A stretch of DNA of 5,349 nucleotides from JBGTKH01 sp041744735 (GTDB taxonomy: Bacteria > Planctomycetota > Planctomycetia > Pirellulales > Pirellulaceae), in the NCBI GenBank assembly GCA_041744735.1, contig JBGTKH010000500.1, positions 1-5,349 on the forward strand. The letters run 5' to 3'. This document shows, piece by piece, positions 3,380 through 5,349 of the stretch (its first letter is position 1; each line of letters starts with the position of its first letter). Below the pieces are notes generated by a model, which was not told the origin of the DNA, searched no databases, and was given only the letters and a program-made list of their open reading frames with translations. Made by a program: the position numbers and the translations under genes.

Positions 3380-5349
3380 ATGGCGACCGCCGCAGCACCG
3401 GAACAAGGTCAACTCGTCAGCGTGCGGCAACGCCAGTATGTCGTCAGCGAGGTCGTCAAAAGTACGCTGCACGATGGCCCACTCCAAGTCGGTGCAGCGA
3501 AGGCGCAACATCTCATCACGTTGGCGTCCGTGGAAGACGACGCTCTCGGTGAGGAACTCCAGGTTGTTTGGGAACTTGAGCCGGGGGCCGAAGTCATCGA
3601 GAAGGTGGCGCTGCCAGAACCAACCGGCTTCGATCCGCCTGAGCGACTCGATGCCTTCCTCGATGCCGTGCGTTGGGGAGCCGCATCGACTGCCGACCGT
3701 CGCTCGATCCAATCGCCATTTCGCTCCGGCATCGACATCGAAGATTACCAACTCGATCCGGTCGTGCGGGCGATTCAGATGCCGAGGGTCAACTTGCTGA
3801 TTGCCGACGACGTGGGCCTTGGAAAGACCATCGAAGCGGGCATGGTGATCTCGGAACTCACGATCCGCCATCGTGCGAGGCGTGTGCTCGTCGTCTGCCC
3901 GGCCGCTTTGCAGGTGCAGTGGATGGAGCAGATGCGGGACAAGTTCGGCCTCGAATTCCGCATTGTCGATAGCACGCGGATGAAGGAGCTTCGCAGGCGG
4001 CGTGGCATTCACGTCAACCCGTGGACACACTTTCCTCGGCTCATCACTTCCATCGACTTCCTCAAGCGGGAACGACCACTGCGGCTGTTCAAGGAAACGC
4101 TTCCTGCCGAGGGTGAGTCAATCTACCCACGCCGCTATGACATCCTGGTTCTCGACGAGGCACACAACTGCGCTCCATCGGGCCGAGGAAAGTACGCCAC
4201 CGACTCGCTGCGCACCGACGCGATTCGCACGCTCGCCCCGCACTTTGAACACAAGCTGTTCCTGACGGCCACGCCGCACAACGGATACCCGGAGAGTTTC
4301 ACGGCGCTGCTCGAACTGCTCGACAATCAGCGCTTCGCCCGTGGCACGCCAACCGGCTCGCCGCAATTCGACAAGCAACTCAAAGCTGTCATGGTGCGGC
4401 GTCTCAAGTCCGAGTTGGAAAAGAATTGGGACGGCACGCCACGATTCGCCAAACGTGTCGTTGAGCCGTTGGAGGTCGCTTACCCGCAGAAGGAAAAAGA
4501 CATTCATGCAGCGCTGCGGGAATACACAGCACTGCGAGGCAAGCGGGCGGCTGACAACGCCGAGAAGTTCGCCACAGACTTCGTTCTCAAGACCTTGAAG
4601 AAGCGGCTTTTCTCCAGCCCCGCCGCTTTTGCCATCACGCTTGCTCAGCACGAGAAATCGCTGGCGACGGCGAAGAAGCGCAGAGCCGCCAAACCTTCCT
4701 ACGGCATCCTCCAGCGCCAAATCGACCGGGTGGACGAAGAATATTCCGTCGATGACGAAGCCGAGGAAGCGACCAACGATGCCGTCGATGCGGCCAGTTT
4801 GCTCTTCCAAGAGCCGACTGAAGAGGAACGAACGCTGCTCAGAGACATGAAGTCATGGGCGGAAACCGCCAAAGCTCAACTCGATGCCAAGGCCAAAGAA
4901 CTTATCCGCTGGCTACACGTCCGCATCAAGCCGGGCGGCAAATGGGCTAGCGAGCGGGTCATCATCTTCACCGAGTACAAGGCCACTCAAAACTGGCTGC
5001 TCGAAGTTCTTGCTGCGGAACAATTCACGGGCGGCGACCGCCTGCTGACGATGTACGGCGGCATGGAAACGGATAAACGGGAAAAAGTCAAAGCCGCTTT
5101 CCAGACCTCGCCTGACAAGAGCCCCGTGCGAATCCTGCTGGCGACCGATGCGGCATCCGAAGGCATCGACCTGCAAAACTTCTGCAACAACTTGATCCAC
5201 TACGAGATTCCGTGGAACCCGAACCGCATGGAGCAGCGCAACGGGCGCATCGACCGCCACGGACAGAAGAATCCCGAAGTCCGCATCTTCCACTTCGTCG
5301 GTAAGGGCTATCTCGACCGAGAGCGCCGCTTGGCAGAAACCAATGTCGG
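3380..5349 (+). CDS. drmD: DISARM SNF2-like helicase DrmD (3' truncated by window edge)
   Basis: The reading frame runs from ATG 3380 off the right edge: 656 codons with no stop. It is a superfamily 2 SNF2-type DNA translocase with all core motifs: a Q-like YQLDP (123-127), Walker A DDVGLGKT (143-150), motif Ia LVVCPAALQVQW (170-181), DEAH box (259-262), motif III TATPHN (296-301), motif V TDAASEGIDLQ (589-599) and motif VI QRNGRIDRHGQ (619-629). The N-terminal ~110 residues (VRQRQYVVSEV, LITLASVEDDALGEELQVVWELEPG) and the stretches FRSGIDIEDYQLDPVVRAIQ and HVNPWTHFPRLITSIDFLKR are those I associate with DrmD of class 1 DISARM, an anti-phage system with methylase DrmMI and core DrmA, DrmB and DrmC. 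Between the two helicase lobes lies a charged helical insertion (about 370-500). A long insertion-free but otherwise RapA/HepA-like helicase is the alternative. Every catalytic motif is intact, in contrast to the decayed genes to its left. The expected downstream partners are outside the window. Confidence 0.88.
   Translation, partial: MATAAAPEQGQLVSVRQRQYVVSEVVKSTLHDGPLQVGAAKAQHLITLASVEDDALGEELQVVWELEPGAEVIEKVALPEPTGFDPPERLDAFLDAVRWGAASTADRRSIQSPFRSGIDIEDYQLDPVVRAIQMPRVNLLIADDVGLGKTIEAGMVISELTIRHRARRVLVVCPAALQVQWMEQMRDKFGLEFRIVDSTRMKELRRRRGIHVNPWTHFPRLITSIDFLKRERPLRLFKETLPAEGESIYPRRYDILVLDEAHNCAPSGRGKYATDSLRTDAIRTLAPHFEHKLFLTATPHNGYPESFTALLELLDNQRFARGTPTGSPQFDKQLKAVMVRRLKSELEKNWDGTPRFAKRVVEPLEVAYPQKEKDIHAALREYTALRGKRAADNAEKFATDFVLKTLKKRLFSSPAAFAITLAQHEKSLATAKKRRAAKPSYGILQRQIDRVDEEYSVDDEAEEATNDAVDAASLLFQEPTEEERTLLRDMKSWAETAKAQLDAKAKELIRWLHVRIKPGGKWASERVIIFTEYKATQNWLLEVLAAEQFTGGDRLLTMYGGMETDKREKVKAAFQTSPDKSPVRILLATDAASEGIDLQNFCNNLIHYEIPWNPNRMEQRNGRIDRHGQKNPEVRIFHFVGKGYLDRERRLAETNV

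Noticed and set aside
3278..4030. 250-residue minus-strand open frame
   Set aside because: Lies antisense over the start of drmD, whose frame has all the helicase motifs; composition is arginine- and histidine-rich as expected of a shadow frame.
4118..4810. 230-residue minus-strand open frame
   Set aside because: Antisense to the drmD helicase core; no recognisable motif and no ribosome binding site.

Overview
The window looks like a piece of accessory DNA from a planctomycete. The evidence is a decayed DUF1501 gene (a family greatly expanded in Planctomycetota), an integrase tail whose C-terminal motif is familiar to me from planctomycete integrases, and an AT-rich palindrome built from CGATTT-type units. 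The assignment comes from family recognition, not from a search.

Layout, left to right. (1) 2-673: the C-terminal part of a large serine recombinase, entering from beyond the left edge. (2) 659-1067: a minus-strand tRNA array reading tRNA-Phe(GAA), tRNA-Ile(GAT), tRNA-Lys(UUU), then the 5' half of a fourth tRNA. That half-tRNA is cut off exactly where it meets the 3' end of the recombinase gene, so the recombinase element appears to have inserted into the last tRNA of the array. A palindromic repeat lies between tRNA-Phe and tRNA-Ile, and a strong minus-strand terminator stands only four bases upstream of tRNA-Phe. (3) 1106-3379: a gene graveyard. It holds a tyrosine-integrase tail in two frames with an isolated tRNA 3' end inside it, the C-terminal remnant of a second serine recombinase/resolvase, a stretch with no recognisable gene, and a frameshifted DUF1501 pseudogene. 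(4) 3380-5349: the first 656 codons of a SNF2-like helicase that I recognise as DrmD of a class 1 DISARM anti-phage system; it runs off the right edge.

Taken together this is the edge of a defence island: repeated recombinase and integrase arrivals around tRNA targets, decayed passenger genes, then an apparently intact defence operon beginning at drmD. The remaining DISARM genes (methylase drmMI and the core drmA, drmB, drmC) would be expected to the right of the window but are not visible. The most unusual part is the tRNA array: its members have non-canonical details (C33 in tRNA-Ile, stem mismatches), they share a TCAGT flank, and one has been split by the recombinase element.
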